Shown here in pieces: positions 38,261 through 46,524 of a stretch of DNA of 64,000 nt. A program made the position numbers and the translations under genes. The notes beneath the pieces are model-generated. The model ran no database searches, was not told where the DNA came from, and saw only the letters and a list, made by a program, of their open reading frames with translations. Within the stretch, counting starts at the first letter, position 1; every line of letters begins with the position of its first letter. The stretch comes from Bradyrhizobium sp. CB1015 (GTDB lineage: Bacteria; Pseudomonadota; Alphaproteobacteria; Rhizobiales; Xanthobacteraceae): contig NZ_CP104174.1 of the NCBI RefSeq assembly GCF_025200925.1, positions 5,456,001 through 5,520,000 on the forward strand, given 5' to 3'.

Positions 38261-38694
38261 CGATGAGGACGGCCCCAAAAATCTGGACGCGCGAGAGCGG
38301 CCTCGTCGAGAAGCGCGATGTCATGACGGCAATGAAGCGCGGCTTTCGCGGCCGCTGCCCGCGCTGCGGCGAAGGCAAGCTGTTCCGCGCCTTCCTGAAG
38401 ACCGCCGATCATTGCGCCAAATGCGGCCTCGACTTCACCCCGCACCGCGCCGACGATCTGCCCGCCTATCTCGTCATCGTCATCGTCGGCCACGTCGTGG
38501 TGCCGGCCATCCTCTGGATCGAGACCAATTATTCGACCCCGGTCTGGATCAGCTTCGCGGCCTATCTGCCCTTCACCTTCGTCGCCTCGCTCGCGCTTTT
38601 GCAGCCCGTGAAGGGAGCTGTGGTCGGCTTGCAATGGGCTCTGCGCATGCACGGGTTTGACGACAATCCGCCCGATGGTATTCCGCCTGTGTAA
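38254..38694 (+). CDS. DUF983 membrane protein
   Basis: DUF983 proteins are small membrane proteins of unknown function, often near cytochrome oxidase genes, though not here. The signature is a double CxxC motif before the helices: GFRGRCPRCGEGKLFRAFLK and HCAKCGLDFTPHRADD, followed by two hydrophobic helices (VIVIVGHVVVPAILW and the YLPFTFVASLALL region). It has up to 146 residues. The start is ambiguous: GTG at 38254 or 38257 overlapping the rnr stop, or ATG at 38263. The overlap suggests co-translation with rnr. Confidence 0.9.
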   Translation: MVTMRTAPKIWTRESGLVEKRDVMTAMKRGFRGRCPRCGEGKLFRAFLKTADHCAKCGLDFTPHRADDLPAYLVIVIVGHVVVPAILWIETNYSTPVWISFAAYLPFTFVASLALLQPVKGAVVGLQWALRMHGFDDNPPDGIPPV

Positions 38695-38723
38695 GCAAAT
38701 AAAAGAACAGTTCGGGTGAGGAC

Positions 38724-39476
38724 ATGACCGATATTTCGCAGGCCGAGGAAAAGACCAGGGTCCACGAGGAGAAGGAAGCCGATCATCATCCTTACTTCCG
38801 CCCGAAGGATGCGGCGACGCTGATCCTGGTCGACCGCAGCGGCGCCGTTCCGAAAGTGCTGGTCGGCAAGCGCCACGACAAGGTGGTGTTCATGCCCGGG
38901 AAATTCGTCTTTCCCGGCGGCCGCGTCGACAAGGCCGATTATCGCGTGCCCTGTGCCGCTCCGATCACCGCGGAGTTGGAGGCCAATCTCGCCAAGGGCA
39001 GCCCCAAGACGCCGGCCTCGCGCGCCAAATCGCTCGCCATTGCCGCGATCCGCGAAGCCTGCGAGGAGACCGGCCTCTGCCTCGGCCGCAAGGCGGAAGG
39101 CAAGGTGCCGAAGCTCGACGGCCCCTGGAAGCCGTTCGCCGATGCCGGCCTACTGCCCGATCCCTCCGGCCTGTTCCTGATCGCGCGCGCGATCACCCCG
39201 CCCGGCCGCGTCAAGCGCTTCGACACGCGTTTCTTCACCGCCGATGCCTCCGCGATCACCCACCGCGTCGAGGGCGTGATCCATGCCGATGCCGAGCTGG
39301 TCGAATTGGTCTGGGTCGAGCTCGGCTCGAAGCCGCTCGCCGACCTGCATCCGATGACGCGCAACGTCCTCAACGAGCTCGACAGCCGCCTCGCCACCGG
39401 CCCGCTCGGCCACGACGCGCCGGTGCCGTTCTTCCATTTCTACGGCGGCAAGATGCAGAAGGACATTTTGAGCTAA
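38724..39476 (+). CDS. NUDIX hydrolase
   Basis: NUDIX fold hydrolase cutting nucleoside diphosphates linked to other groups. The Nudix box is split by an insertion: FVFPGGRVDK early, then IAAIREACEETGLCLG with the metal-binding REx2EE core; the long insert between (CAAPITAELEANLAKGS) and the PPGRVKRFDTRFF segment recall the NUDT8/19-like subgroup. It has 250 residues and a charged N-terminus. It follows DUF983 by 29 bases and may be the end of the topA-rnr-DUF983 transcript. Substrate unknown. Confidence 0.92.
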   Translation: MTDISQAEEKTRVHEEKEADHHPYFRPKDAATLILVDRSGAVPKVLVGKRHDKVVFMPGKFVFPGGRVDKADYRVPCAAPITAELEANLAKGSPKTPASRAKSLAIAAIREACEETGLCLGRKAEGKVPKLDGPWKPFADAGLLPDPSGLFLIARAITPPGRVKRFDTRFFTADASAITHRVEGVIHADAELVELVWVELGSKPLADLHPMTRNVLNELDSRLATGPLGHDAPVPFFHFYGGKMQKDILS

Positions 39477-39484
39477 GGGCTCTT

Positions 39485-39572
39485 GTAGCCCGGATGGAGC
39501 GTAAGCGAAATCCGGGGCATCTCCATCGCGGAGAGACTTTCCCGGATTGCGCTGCGCTCCATCCGGGCTACG
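39485..39572. repeat. Palindromic intergenic repeat (GTAGCCCGGATGGAGCG type)
   Basis: The arms gtagcccggatggagcgtaagc and gcgctgcgctccatccgggctac are complementary. The same unit occurs at 63276-63345, and a related element (gtaggatgggtagagcg) at 58272-58358. Just downstream (about 39625-39666) a further short inverted repeat, gattccgggttcgcgcc/ggcgcgccccggaatg, is present. Confidence 0.88.
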
Positions 39573-39775
39573 GGCGCTACGATGCGCAATTGCGCATCTG
39601 AGAATCCATTCATCCGCCGTTCGATGGATTCCGGGTTCGCGCCAAGAGGCGCGCCCCGGAATGACATGCTGAGAGAGCTGCGAAAAACAAAAAATTCTTC
39701 CCGCGTTCCCCCAATGGCGGAGTTCCCGTCCGCACCTATGTCTTTCCGAACGACAATGAAGAAGGACACCGGGCG

Positions 39776-41101
39776 ATGGCACAACGGCAACTCAAGCTTG
39801 GCGCGTTCATGCGCCCGATCAGCATCCACACCGGCGCCTGGCGCTATCCCGGGGCCTGGCCCGACGCCAATTTCAACTTCGGCCACATCAAGACGCTGAT
39901 CCGAAAGCTCGAGGCCGGCAAGTTCGACGCCTTCTTCATGGCCGATCACCTGGCCGTGCTGAACATGCCAATCAATGCGCTCAAGCGCAGCCACACCGTG
40001 ACCTCGTTCGAGCCGTTCACGCTGCTGTCGGCGCTCTCGGCGGTCACCGAGCGCATCGGCCTGATCGCGACCGGCTCGACCACGTTCGACGAGCCCTATC
40101 ACGTCGCGCGCCGCTTCGCCTCGCTCGACCATCTCAGCGGCGGCCGCGCCGGCTGGAATATCGTCACCACCTCGAACCCGGACGCGGCGCTGAATTTCGG
40201 CCTCGAAGATCACATGGAGCACGCCGAGCGCTACAAGCGCGCCCGGGAATTCTACGACGTCGTCACCGGCCTCTGGGATTCCTTCGCCGACGATGCCTTC
40301 GTGCGCGACGTCGAGAGCGGCCTGTTCTTCGATCCCGCCAAGATGCACATGCTCGACCACAAGGGCAAATACCTGAAGGTGCGTGGCCCCCTCAACATTG
40401 CCCGCCCCGTGCAGGGCTGGCCGGTGATCGTGCAGGCCGGCGCTTCCGAAGACGGCAAGCAGCTCGCCGCCGAGACTGCGGAAGCCGTGTTCACCGGCGG
40501 CGGCAGCCTCGCCGACGGTCAAAAGCTTTATGCCGACATCAAGGGCCGCATGGAGAAGATCGGCCGCGACCCCGAGCACCTCAAGATCCTGCCCGGCGCC
40601 TTCGTCGTCGTGGGTGACAGCGTTGATGAAGCCAAGGAGAAGCGCGCTCTGCTCGACAGCCGCGTGCACTACGACAGCGCCATCGCCTCGCTCTCCGTCA
40701 TCCTCGGCACCGACGCTTCCGGCTTCGATCCCGACGGCCCCCTGCCCGAGATCCCCGAGACCAATGCCAGCAAGAGCGGCCGGCAGCGTCTGGTCGATCT
40801 CGCCGCCCGCGAGAAGCTCACCGTGCGCCAGCTCGTCCAGCGCGTCGGCGGTTATGGCGGCCTGTCCTTCGTCGGCACGGCCAAGACCATCGCCGATCAG
40901 ATGGAGGAATGGCTGGTCGGGCGCGGCTCCGACGGCTTCAATATCATGTTCCCGTTCCTGCCCGCCGGCCTCGACGACTTCGTCGACAAGGTGGTCCCGG
41001 AGCTGCAGAGGCGCGGGATTTTCCGCAAAGACTATGAAGGGCCCACCTTGAGGGAGAATCTGGGCCTGCCGCGGCCGAAAAACCGGTTCTTCGAGGCCTA
41101 A
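39776..41101 (+). CDS. LLM-class flavin-dependent monooxygenase (NtaA/SnaA/DszA type)
   Basis: FMNH2-dependent monooxygenase of the bacterial luciferase superfamily, in the subgroup with nitrilotriacetate (NtaA) and dibenzothiophene (DszA) enzymes. Recognised by FMRPISIHTGAWRYPGAW, DAFFMADHLAVLN, SFEPFTLLSALSAVTERIGL, STTFDEPYHVARRFASLDHL and GRAGWNIVTTSNPDAALNFG. It has 441 residues. A flavin reductase is not next to it and must be supplied elsewhere. The ATG at 39776 has GAAGGA 11 bases upstream. Substrate unknown; organosulfur or amine compounds are likely for this subgroup. Confidence 0.93.
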   Translation: MAQRQLKLGAFMRPISIHTGAWRYPGAWPDANFNFGHIKTLIRKLEAGKFDAFFMADHLAVLNMPINALKRSHTVTSFEPFTLLSALSAVTERIGLIATGSTTFDEPYHVARRFASLDHLSGGRAGWNIVTTSNPDAALNFGLEDHMEHAERYKRAREFYDVVTGLWDSFADDAFVRDVESGLFFDPAKMHMLDHKGKYLKVRGPLNIARPVQGWPVIVQAGASEDGKQLAAETAEAVFTGGGSLADGQKLYADIKGRMEKIGRDPEHLKILPGAFVVVGDSVDEAKEKRALLDSRVHYDSAIASLSVILGTDASGFDPDGPLPEIPETNASKSGRQRLVDLAAREKLTVRQLVQRVGGYGGLSFVGTAKTIADQMEEWLVGRGSDGFNIMFPFLPAGLDDFVDKVVPELQRRGIFRKDYEGPTLRENLGLPRPKNRFFEA

Positions 41102-41226
41102 TGGGCCCGATTTGAGCGGTTTCTGCGCCCTGAAACCTTGACTTCCCGCTGTTTCTGGCTAGGTTGCGGGCCAACGCGGGCCGTTTGGCCGGCTCCAGAT
41201 TCCCCTGATATTCTGAGGTTCAGAAC

Positions 41227-41394
41227 ATGGCCAAAGCGGTCACCATCAAGGTCAAGCTCGTGTCCTCGGCCGACACCGGCTTCTACTACGTCGCCAAGAA
41301 GAATTCGCGCACCATGACCGACAAGCTGGTCAAGAAGAAGTACGACCCGGTCGCGCGCAAGCACGTCGAATTCCGCGAAGCCAAGATCAAGTAA
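41227..41394 (+). CDS. rpmG: 50S ribosomal protein L33
   Basis: 55-residue L33: [40 protein letters not shown] and [15 protein letters not shown]. It lacks the zinc-binding CxxC pairs found in some bacteria, so it is the Cys-free form usual in alphaproteobacteria. The ATG at 41227 is chosen by family match, and a clear rho-independent terminator follows 26 bases after the stop (41421-41450). It is a monocistronic unit. Confidence 0.97.
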   Translation: MAKAVTIKVKLVSSADTGFYYVAKKNSRTMTDKLVKKKYDPVARKHVEFREAKIK

Positions 41395-41420
41395 GATCGG
41401 CGCAGCGCCAAAGATCTTTG

Positions 41421-41450
41421 CGGGGCCCTTGCGGGCCCCGTTGTCGTTTT
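41421..41450 (+). terminator. Rho-independent terminator of rpmG
   Basis: The stem CGGGGCCC (41421-41428) and GGGCCCCG (41433-41440) with loop TTGC is followed by TTGTCGTTTT. Strong GC hairpin plus T-rich tail, 26 bases after the rpmG stop. Confidence 0.9.
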
Positions 41451-41579
41451 GGCCGCGTGTCCCAGGGCAACCTCCCAGGCCGTGCGCTGCATCAAGAGCA
41501 CGAGACCAAACTGACGTGGTCCTCTTCCTCTGATCCGTCATTGCTGTCGATGTTCAATAATTCGCTGATTGGATCGCGG

Positions 41580-41662
41580 TGGTCTTGGTAGCGGCGAAGG
41601 CGGAAGCAATCCAGATTGTCTCCGCGAACGCTTCTGGATTGCAAGGCTCCTCGCAATGACGG
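41580..41662. repeat. Palindromic intergenic repeat, degenerate copy
   Basis: gaagcaatccagattgt and cttctggattgcaaggctcctcgcaatgacg are parts of the same repeat seen complete at 32421-32501. The left arm is shortened. It sits between rpmG and the gene for a Gly-rich secreted protein. Confidence 0.7.
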
Positions 41663-41782
41663 CACGTGTGTCGCCCGCTTCTTCGAGCCCATGCGTGCGA
41701 CACTCGGGCGCGGGAAAAGCAAAGAGGCTGCCGGGCAGCACCCGGCAGCCTCCTTGTCCTTGTTAGGCCTCGGTCACGATGA

Positions 41783-42103
41783 TCAGCGGCCGGTGGGATC
41801 CTGGCTCCGGCCCGGACGAACGTTCTGAGGTCCGCCTTGCCCGGCGTTGGTCCCGCCGTTGTTTCCGGCACCTACGGAGCCGCCCGTGCCCGTTGTGCCG
41901 CTGCTGGCCCCAGTGCCAGCCGCACCGGCACCTCCCGTCCCAGTACCGCCCGTGCCAGCGCCAGCGCTTGCACCGCCGGTTCCGCCTGCGCCCGCTCCGC
42001 CGGCTCCGCCCGCTCCACCGCCGCCCGCCTGGGCGTGGGCGAAACCGATCGATGCGCCGGCAAGCAGCGCGCACATGGCCACCGAGAAAATGGTCTTTCG
42101 CAT
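41783..42103 (-). CDS. Secreted Gly/Ala/Thr-rich low-complexity protein, 106 aa
   Basis: A signal peptide (MRKTIFSVAMCALLAGASIG, cleaved near AHAQ) followed by about 60 residues of Gly/Ala/Thr/Ser repeats of the GGAGGTGGAS type, then NNGGTNAGQGGPQNVRPGRS. The ATG at 42103 has GGAG 7 bases before it. It looks disordered in the periplasm or at the surface. No partner gene is near. Low complexity prevents a family assignment. Confidence 0.75.
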   Translation of the reverse strand: MRKTIFSVAMCALLAGASIGFAHAQAGGGGAGGAGGAGAGGTGGASAGAGTGGTGTGGAGAAGTGASSGTTGTGGSVGAGNNGGTNAGQGGPQNVRPGRSQDPTGR

Positions 42104-42331
42104 GTTCAACTCCGTTTGAGGTTGTGCCCGTCAACTGAAGTTGCATGCGGACGTTCCTAAAGCGATGGTGACAAACTGTCGAAACTTGCCAGGAATGATG
42201 CAGCGCGACACGGAATTGTTGCTTGCCCCTCTAACAGCTTAGGCCATTGTTCTTGAGCCACGATCATCAAGCGGATATCTTTCGAGAGCGAGCCTCTTGC
42301 GTTGCCGCTCAGTTGACATGATGGAGATCGC

Positions 42332-42562
42332 ATGCGCACCGCCCTACTGATTGTCCTCATGGTCATCGGATTTGCTCCTGCAGCAAACGCCGAGCGCGAC
42401 TATCCCTGGTGCGTCTTCGGCGGACACCTCGGCTTTCCCGGCGAATGCATGTATTCGACGCGAGAACAATGCCTGGCGTCGGCGTCCGGGCGGTGGAACA
42501 CCTATTGCGATGTGAACCCGCGCGTGAGGTTCAAGCAGCCGGCTCCGCCCCGGCCGCGCTGA
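42332..42562 (+). CDS. DUF3551 secreted protein, first of two
   Basis: Small exported protein of the DUF3551 family, abundant in Bradyrhizobium. A signal peptide (RTALLIVLMVIGFAPAANA) is followed by a Cys-bearing core: DYPWCVFGG, PGECMYSTREQCLASASGR and YCDVNPR. The four Cys probably form two disulfides. It has 76 residues. Function unknown. The stop lies 2 bases before the ATG of a second family member. Confidence 0.88.
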   Translation: MRTALLIVLMVIGFAPAANAERDYPWCVFGGHLGFPGECMYSTREQCLASASGRWNTYCDVNPRVRFKQPAPPRPR

Positions 42563-42564
42563 TC

Positions 42565-42822
42565 ATGAGGCGCGCGCTTGCATGTCTCCTCTTCGCCTTG
42601 ATCACGATGTCCGCGCCCAGTCCAGCCGCAGCACAGCGGTTCGGCGGCAACTCTCCGGTATGCCTTCAGAGATGGGAATGGGGCGGCGTCACCTGGATTT
42701 CGTGCCAGTATCGTTCATGGGACGAGTGTAGAGCGAGCGCTGCTGGCCTTTCGGCCATGTGCCTGGATAACCCTTATGCGCAACGGCCGCCTCATCCAGA
42801 CCGCAGCCCGCGTCCCCGATAG
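42565..42822 (+). CDS. DUF3551 secreted protein, second of two
   Basis: 85-residue paralogue directly after the previous gene. A signal peptide (RRALACLLFALITMSAPSP, AAA-Q cleavage) is followed by SPVCLQRWEWGGVTWISCQY, WDECRASAAGLSAMCLDNPY. It keeps the four Cys and the C-terminal NPYAQRPPHPD-type tail of the family. Identity to its neighbour is low, so this is an old tandem pair. Function unknown. Confidence 0.85.
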   Translation: MRRALACLLFALITMSAPSPAAAQRFGGNSPVCLQRWEWGGVTWISCQYRSWDECRASAAGLSAMCLDNPYAQRPPHPDRSPRPR

Positions 42823-42928
42823 GGCGTCCGAGCCAGAAGCATGATCCGGCCCGGAACGAGCGCCGATCCAGCCATCATCCTCTGCCTTCCGGCCTGCCCC
42901 GCGACGCCAACCTTCTCGGTTGAAACCC

Positions 42929-43828
42929 CTACATGAAACCCGGATTGCGCGGGAGGTAGCTGCCCCAATCTCCGAACGGTCGATTCGACATCAGCAGCAT
43001 CGGGAACGTCAGACGCATCCCGTGGTCGGTCGCCGCCTTGAGCGCTGGCTCGCTCGCGCCCGGCACAAAGGCCGAAATGGTCGGACAATCGCTCTGTGCC
43101 GCGAACGACAACGCGGTGGCAAAAGCGGAGTCAACGAGATCTGGCCTGCGGACTGCAAGCGGACCAATGTGTCCATCCGAAATATAGAAATACCCGACGC
43201 ACTCATTGCCGGCGTGGATGGTGAATCCGCGCGTCGTGCTGTCGCCCAGGAGGAATCGATGATGCTTCTCCCTGGAAACGCCGACAGCACTGATGTCGAT
43301 CGGCGCCAGCTCGTCGTATGCGATTGGGTCGGCCGTGAGAGATTCAAGACGGAGCCGCGGCGCGGCCAACCGTGGCGCCAGGCGATCACGAGGGACGCTG
43401 ACCATGTAGATCGGAAAGCGCGGGAACAGTCCGTGGCGGATGTAGAGGCCTTGAGATACGTTGTTGAACGTGAAGGTGATCAGTGCCTTGATGGGTGCTC
43501 CGCGCATTTCTGCATGCGCGAACGCCTTGTTGATGAGTTGATTGCCAATGCCATCGCTCTGACGATCGGGCGCGACGAACAATTGGGCCAAGAACCAAAG
43601 CTCGCCACAGACCCAACTCCACGCGAAGCCGACAATTTCGCCGTCGTCATCGGCCACCCATAAGCCTTCGGGATCATCCGCGAGCGAGAAGGCCTGAAAA
43701 TTCTGCGGGCGAGAGGATGCCATCTTCCCAAACCCCCGCCGTTCGGTGAGCTCATTGATGCTGGCGACCACGATGTCATCGGCCTGCTTCAAGTCGTCGA
43801 TGCGAGCGGGCCTGCATACGACTGCCAT
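42929..43828 (-). CDS. GNAT-family N-acetyltransferase, two-domain
   Basis: N-terminal GNAT domain with the acetyl-CoA segment LFVAPDRQSDGIGNQLINKA and the later YIRHGLFPRFPIYMV, then a second, more diverged domain with GYFYISDGHIGPLAVRRPD. It has 299 residues. Start at 43828 (MAVVCRPARIDD) with GAGGGACTTGAGG just upstream. Substrate unknown; two-domain GNATs often modify proteins or antibiotics. It lies between the DUF3551 genes and an FAD oxidoreductase gene without clear coupling. Confidence 0.87.
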   Translation of the reverse strand: MAVVCRPARIDDLKQADDIVVASINELTERRGFGKMASSRPQNFQAFSLADDPEGLWVADDDGEIVGFAWSWVCGELWFLAQLFVAPDRQSDGIGNQLINKAFAHAEMRGAPIKALITFTFNNVSQGLYIRHGLFPRFPIYMVSVPRDRLAPRLAAPRLRLESLTADPIAYDELAPIDISAVGVSREKHHRFLLGDSTTRGFTIHAGNECVGYFYISDGHIGPLAVRRPDLVDSAFATALSFAAQSDCPTISAFVPGASEPALKAATDHGMRLTFPMLLMSNRPFGDWGSYLPRNPGFM

Positions 43829-43932
43829 CCTCAAGTCCCTCCCGGGATCAGCTCGCCCCGCCCACGGTGGATCGGGTCGCGGCTTAGTTTCTACTCACAT
43901 CCTGATGAGCGCGAGGAATCGACAGCCGGTGA

Positions 43933-45306
43933 TCAAGCGAGCGGCCGGATGTTCTGGTTCATCCGGAAGAAGTTCGTAGGGTCGTATTTCGCTTTGATCT
44001 GCTGCAGGCGCCGGTAGTTCCGCCCATAGGCAGCGGCAACGGGATCGCCTGTCTCATCATCATCGAGATAATTGACATAGCGTCCGGAAGCAAAGAAGGG
44101 CCGCATCTTTTCATAGGTTGCGCGTGCCCACGAGATGCAGCGGCTGGTATCGCTGGCCTGCGTCCACTGCGCGAGGATCAGGAAATTGTAGCCCTCCTGC
44201 CGATGCACGAACGCCGTATCCTCGGCACCCACGCGGGCCGCCGCACCGTGGATGTGCTCGAGCAGCAGCTGCCCCATCGGAGTCGGGCAGCGGGCGAAAC
44301 ATTCGGTCATCGTCGCAATCGCACCGTCGCTCAGCTCCATGAGAAAGTTCGACTTCCAATAGTTGAAGGCGCCTTTCGGATAGTTGGCGTCGAGCATGCG
44401 GTTGAGCTCGCAATAGGTCATCGGTCCGACTGCATCCAGAATCGGAGTCCCGAACTGTTTCAGCGGCTGCATCGCTCGTTCGGCCTCGGCGACTTCACCG
44501 CAGTGGCTGGTGACCAGGGCCGCGACCTCCCTGCCGGACCCGTCGGGCGCATGGGTCAGGGATGCGAACAGCATGTGCTCGTCCGTGAGCGATCGCGTGC
44601 TGGTCCGGAAAAATTCCAAGACGTCGCGGGAGCGCTCGATAGGGTGAACGATCGGGCCGCCGGTGATGATCGGCCCTACCGTATGGAGGTCGTATTCGAG
44701 GCTGGTGGCGATCCCGAAGTTTCCGCCGCCGCCGCGCACGGCCCAAAACAGATCGGGCTGCTCTTGCTTGCTGGCCCGCACAAACTTGCCATCGGCCGTG
44801 ACGAGTTCGACAGCCCGCAGATTATCCAGTGCGAGGCCGTACTTGCCCATCAGCCAGCCCAGTCCTCCGCCGAGCGTCAGGCCCGCGATGCCGGTGGTCG
44901 AGATCACGCCGCCGGTCACCGCGAGTCCGTGAAGCTGCGTTTCCCGATTGAGCTCGCCCCAGGTGACCCCGCCCTGCGCCCATACCGTCTTGCCGATAGC
45001 GTCGACCCGGACCCCCTTCATGGGTGAGAGGTCGATCATGATCCCGCCGTCGATGGTTGCGCGCCCGGCCACATTGTGGCCGCCGCCGCGAACCGCGACC
45101 TCGAGGCCGAGCTTGGTCGCAAGTCTCACGGCGTCCACGACATCGGCCGCACTGCGGCACCTGGCAATCAAAGCTGGCCGTTTGTCGACCAGCCCGTTGT
45201 GGACCTTGCGCGCCTCCTCGTAGCCCTCGTCCGCTGGCTTGAGCAGTTCTCCTCCGAAGGAGGCGCTAAGTTCGGCGGCAGCGCTGGCAACAGATGCGAT
45301 GGACAT
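43933..45306 (-). CDS. FAD-binding (BBE-type) oxidoreductase
   Basis: Berberine-bridge-like FAD oxidoreductase. The FAD domain has AVRGGGHNVAGRATIDGGIM, where the conserved His takes the covalent FAD, then GGLGWLMGKYGLALDNL and AVRGGGGNFGIATSLEYDL. The C-terminal BBE motif is seen as YGRNYRRLQQIKAKYDPTNF followed by RMNQNI. A Cys for a second covalent bond is not evident. It has 457 residues. Start at 45306 with GAGGAGCCC 8 bases upstream. It is divergent from a LysR gene (45416), which probably regulates it. Substrate unknown: sugars or alcohols are typical. Confidence 0.92.
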   Translation of the reverse strand: MSIASVASAAAELSASFGGELLKPADEGYEEARKVHNGLVDKRPALIARCRSAADVVDAVRLATKLGLEVAVRGGGHNVAGRATIDGGIMIDLSPMKGVRVDAIGKTVWAQGGVTWGELNRETQLHGLAVTGGVISTTGIAGLTLGGGLGWLMGKYGLALDNLRAVELVTADGKFVRASKQEQPDLFWAVRGGGGNFGIATSLEYDLHTVGPIITGGPIVHPIERSRDVLEFFRTSTRSLTDEHMLFASLTHAPDGSGREVAALVTSHCGEVAEAERAMQPLKQFGTPILDAVGPMTYCELNRMLDANYPKGAFNYWKSNFLMELSDGAIATMTECFARCPTPMGQLLLEHIHGAAARVGAEDTAFVHRQEGYNFLILAQWTQASDTSRCISWARATYEKMRPFFASGRYVNYLDDDETGDPVAAAYGRNYRRLQQIKAKYDPTNFFRMNQNIRPLA

Positions 45307-45415
45307 GACATGGGCTCCTCAGCTCGACCTGGGCCATATCCTCGATCGTGGGCTGTCCCAGAGCAAATCCGAAGAATTCAGGTGACGATGAACTGATTTC
45401 ACCTAGACTGGCCGC

Positions 45416-46324
45416 ATGCACAAGCTGCCTCCGCTGATCGAGCTCCGCGCTTTTGAAGCGGCCGCCCGTCATCTGAGCTTCAAGAAAGCCGCGGCAGAGC
45501 TCGGCGTCACGCCGACCGCGATCAGCCACCAGATCGGCTTGCTCGAGCAGTATTGCGGTCGTGCCCTGTTCCGGCGCAGACCACGTCCGCTTTCGTTGAC
45601 CGATGCCGGCGCGCGGCTGTTTCCCGCCATTCGCGGCGGGCTCGAGGCGTTTGCCGCTGCCATTGCGTCCGTCAGGCAGGAAGGTGACCAGCAGCCGCTC
45701 CGGGTGACGACGACCAACGCCTTCGCCAGCCGCTGGCTCGTGCCCCGCCTGCCCCTGTGGCGCAAGTTGCATCCCGACGTGCCGCTGGAAGTGATCGGCA
45801 CTGACACGGTGCTCGATCTGCAGGCCGGAGATAGTGATGTTGCCATTCGCTATGCGACCAGCCGCGTAGCGCCGACAGACGGGATCGTCGATGAGCTCTT
45901 CAGCGATACGTTCTGGCCGGTCTGCAGTCCGGATTTGCTTTCAACGGGACGCCTGAAGAGACCAGTCGACCTCGCAAAGCATGTTCTGATCCACTCCTAT
46001 TGGTCGCCGGCCGATCGCGAGCCACCGACGTGGCAGAGATGGCTTGGTGCCGCCCAGCGCCGGTGGCGCGAGGTGCCCCAATACAAGGACCTGCAGCACT
46101 TGAGCTTCCGGGAAGAACTGCACGCCATCGAGGCGGTGATCAGTGGGCAGGGCGTCGGGATTTTCAGTGATGTGCTCGTGGCACACGACCTCGCCGCCGG
46201 CACGCTCGTGAAGGCATTCTCGCTGCACCTCCCCGGCTATTGCTTCTATGTGGTCAGCAGGCCAAGCCATCCGCGCGCACGGACCATTCGAGTCTTTTCG
46301 CAGTGGTTGCGGTCGAGTACCTGA
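45416..46324 (+). CDS. LysR-family transcriptional regulator (GcvA-like)
   Basis: Helix-turn-helix MHKLPPLIELRAFEAAARHL, then SFKKAAAELGVTPTAISHQI and RALFRRRPRPLSLTDAGARL, as in GcvA-type activators. The LysR effector domain follows, with SGQGVGIFSDVLVAHDLAAG near the end. It has 302 residues. It is divergent from the FAD oxidoreductase gene with 109 bases between them; a regulator-target pair is the most likely reading. Confidence 0.93.
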   Translation: MHKLPPLIELRAFEAAARHLSFKKAAAELGVTPTAISHQIGLLEQYCGRALFRRRPRPLSLTDAGARLFPAIRGGLEAFAAAIASVRQEGDQQPLRVTTTNAFASRWLVPRLPLWRKLHPDVPLEVIGTDTVLDLQAGDSDVAIRYATSRVAPTDGIVDELFSDTFWPVCSPDLLSTGRLKRPVDLAKHVLIHSYWSPADREPPTWQRWLGAAQRRWREVPQYKDLQHLSFREELHAIEAVISGQGVGIFSDVLVAHDLAAGTLVKAFSLHLPGYCFYVVSRPSHPRARTIRVFSQWLRSST

Positions 46325-46524
46325 TCCGGCCCGGAAAGGTACAGCACAAAGTGCGAAGCCGGTGTGGGGAGAGGTCATGCGAAGATAACAACCCGAAGCG
46401 CGACCAGCAGCGCGGACATGCGTCCTCCGCCCACAGAGAAGGCGCTACGGCGGCACAGCGGAGTCGCCAAACCCGAGAACGCTATGGAGCTCCAATGGAG
46501 CGCGCTTACGATAAGTTCCACGTG
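46325..46524. other. Short region between convergent genes
   Basis: 200 bases between the convergent LysR and cyclase/ATPase genes. No hairpin with a T-run and no gene was recognised. Confidence 0.4.
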
